A stretch of DNA of 64,000 nucleotides from Halochromatium sp. GTDB taxonomy: Bacteria > Pseudomonadota > Gammaproteobacteria > Chromatiales > Chromatiaceae. The translations under genes were made by a program, and so were the position numbers. The stretch spans positions 1-64,000 of the forward strand of contig POWB01000012.1 of NCBI GenBank assembly GCA_010912705.1. The letters run 5' to 3'. This document shows positions 62,633-64,000 of the stretch, in pieces (position 1 is the first letter of the stretch; each line of letters starts with the position of its first letter). Under the pieces are notes generated by a model, which ran no database searches, was not told where the DNA came from, and saw nothing but the letters and a program-made list of their open reading frames with translations.

Positions 62633-63472
62633 ATGATCTATCGCCACATCCTCACCGTTGTCATTGGTCTGTGTGTCTGCCTGTCGCTCGCTCGTGCCGA
62701 GCCATCGAGTATCTTGAGCGCACCGGACAATGCCCCAGTGGTCGCGACCGCGCCGAGCGAGATGCAAACCATTGGGGTCATCGGTGGCATCAGTTGGGTG
62801 TCGTCGCTCGAGTATTATCGTCGCTTGAACGAATTGGTGGCTGCACGGATCGGTGGTTTGAATTCCGCTGCCGTGCTGATGTACTCCATCCCGTTCGGCG
62901 CCTTCTCGGAGCAGGAACGTCTAGCCGAGGAGGGGGACTGGGCGCCTTTGCGCGCGACCATGCTCGACGCCGCCGCGCGGCTGCAGCGTGGTGGCGCCGA
63001 TTTCATCATCATCGCATCGAACACCATGAATTCCACGGCCGATCTGATCGAAGAGCAGATCGGCATTCCGGTGCTGCATATTGCGGATGCGACCGGTGCT
63101 GCGATTAAGCAAAGGGGCATCAAAAAGGTGGCTTTGCTCGGCACCCGCTACACGATGGAGGCGGATTTTTATCGCCGTCATTTGCGCGATAACTACGGCC
63201 TTGAGGTGCTAGTGCCCAATGCCGACGAGAGGCGCTTGATCAACGACGTGATTTTCGATGAGCTCTGCGCTAACGTATTCCGGGACGAGTCTCGGCAAGC
63301 CTACATTGAGATCATCGAACGTCTCGTACGCGACGAAGGAACCGAGGCCGTCATCCTAGGCTGCACCGAAATCCCGCTGCTGATCCAGCAGAAGCATGTC
63401 AGCATTCCGGTGTTCGATACCACCGCCATTCACACCGAGGCCGCTGTCGAACGGGCGTTGCAGGGGCGTTGA
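62633..63472 (+). CDS. Exported aspartate/glutamate racemase family protein
   Basis: From ATG 62633 (MIYRHILTVVIGLCVCL) the protein is 279 residues with a signal peptide likely cut after LARA (residue 22), then an Asp/Glu racemase domain: IGVIGGISWVSSLEYY, FIIIASNTMNSTAD and VILGCTEIPLL. The second catalytic Cys is present (GCTE); at the first site Ser stands where Cys or Thr is usual, and NTMN replaces NTMH. Periplasmic location is unusual for this mostly cytoplasmic family. Activity and substrate are uncertain. TTG 62618 is a possible alternative start. Confidence 0.82.
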   Translation: MIYRHILTVVIGLCVCLSLARAEPSSILSAPDNAPVVATAPSEMQTIGVIGGISWVSSLEYYRRLNELVAARIGGLNSAAVLMYSIPFGAFSEQERLAEEGDWAPLRATMLDAAARLQRGGADFIIIASNTMNSTADLIEEQIGIPVLHIADATGAAIKQRGIKKVALLGTRYTMEADFYRRHLRDNYGLEVLVPNADERRLINDVIFDELCANVFRDESRQAYIEIIERLVRDEGTEAVILGCTEIPLLIQQKHVSIPVFDTTAIHTEAAVERALQGR

Positions 63473-63565
63473 AAACTGCGGGTAAGCACCCATCGCATTA
63501 TGACCCGACGATCGTGGACGATGGTGCGTTCGCTCCTGATAGGCAAGGGATGCCCGGGATCAACT

Positions 63566-64000
63566 TCACCGGGCACCCGCAGAAACAGCATCCGTTGTTG
63601 TGTGTGACCTCTGATGTGGACTGTAAACCTTGGATGGAGGTCGTGAATGGGGACTCTTCGATGCCGTCAGCGCGGCCCGTGCTGCCTGGCCGTCGAGACG
63701 ATCTTGCTCACCGACGAATTCCGGCGTCTCCGCCAGCGCCGAGTAGTCACCTTGCAGCGTCCGTGCGAGCGCGTTGTCCGGGTTGGTCAGTTCCGCAAAT
63801 CGGCGACCCGCGTAGCCGAGCCCGCGCGCGAGGGAGCCGGCGGGGACGTATTCGCGCACCTGGTATCCCAGTGCCACCAGGGCCTTCTTGATCGGTTCAC
63901 CCATGCCGTAGAGCATCTGGAATTCGATCTCCCCCGGACGGTATCCGCGTGCCGCCGCTAGCGCCATGACCCGCGCCTGCGTGGTCATGTTATGGGTGGC
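63566..64000 (-). CDS. Proline dehydrogenase (PutA-like), C-terminal part; 5' end outside window
   Basis: The frame enters from the right edge (codons for ATHN precede ATG 63988) and ends at 63566, giving about 144 visible residues. EIEFQMLYGMGEPIKKAL and VREYVPAGSLARGLGYAGRR match the last barrel strands of FAD-dependent proline dehydrogenase, which oxidises proline to pyrroline-5-carboxylate. After TPEFV the sequence no longer looks like PutA and ends in a Ser/Arg-rich tail, so a bifunctional PutA would be truncated here. Confidence 0.7.
   Translation of the reverse strand, partial: ATHNMTTQARVMALAAARGYRPGEIEFQMLYGMGEPIKKALVALGYQVREYVPAGSLARGLGYAGRRFAELTNPDNALARTLQGDYSALAETPEFVGEQDRLDGQAARAALTASKSPHSRPPSKVYSPHQRSHTTTDAVSAGAR

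Overview
The window reads as a chromosomal segment of a GC-rich gammaproteobacterium. The most likely host is a purple sulfur bacterium or close relative (Chromatiales). It carries a class I phosphoribulokinase (Calvin cycle), a full Rnf complex, a class III anaerobic ribonucleotide reductase, and two housekeeping gene orders typical of Gammaproteobacteria. The taxonomic call is inference from gene content; no rRNA or tRNA was recognised.

Layout. (1) 1-425: the end of an alpha/beta-hydrolase gene. (2) 520-8960, minus strand: ndk, rlmN, pilW, rodZ, hisS, a yfgM-like gene, bamB and der. This is the classical block, but without ispG between rodZ and hisS. (3) 9226-26231: two divergent, mirror-image type VI secretion (T6SS) tip modules. 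Each has VgrG, a DUF2169 protein fused to pentapeptide repeats, a second pentapeptide-repeat protein, a DUF3540 protein and a DUF4150 PAAR-like tip. The right module has one extra gene whose product resembles a proteasome-type Ntn hydrolase. (4) 26466-44095, plus strand: the T6SS core in the order tssA-B-C-hcp-E-F-G-H-unknown-J-K-L-M. A candidate sigma-54 promoter lies ahead of tssA and a stem-loop follows hcp. By eye this stretch is less GC-rich than its flanks. (5) 44332-50107: rnfABCDGE. (6) prk at 50288-51178, converging with miaB-phoH-ybeY-corC on the minus strand. (7) 55496-58815: nrdD, a separate small gene carrying the glycyl-radical domain, and nrdG, preceded by two tandem NrdR-box-like sequences. 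(8) 58890-62603: an accessory patch with integron-type attC-like sites between small minus-strand cassettes (a YgiT-like antitoxin, a vapBC pair with frameshifted vapC, and a truncated orphan), an IS1-family element with perfect 27-bp ends, an ATP-grasp remnant and an ISAs1-type transposase remnant. (9) An exported Asp/Glu racemase-like protein and the end of a proline dehydrogenase (PutA-like) gene that leaves the window.

How the parts work together. The core operon supplies the membrane complex (TssJLM), baseplate (TssAEFGK), sheath (TssBC), tube (Hcp) and recycling ATPase (ClpV/TssH). The two tip modules supply alternative VgrG spikes with their loading proteins and PAAR-like tips. No classical toxin gene is obvious, so the effector functions may lie in the VgrG C-terminal extensions, the pentapeptide proteins or the Ntn-hydrolase-like protein. 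The most unusual items are the duplicated mirror-image modules with the Ntn-hydrolase candidate, the split NrdD, and the attC-bounded cassette array without a visible integrase.
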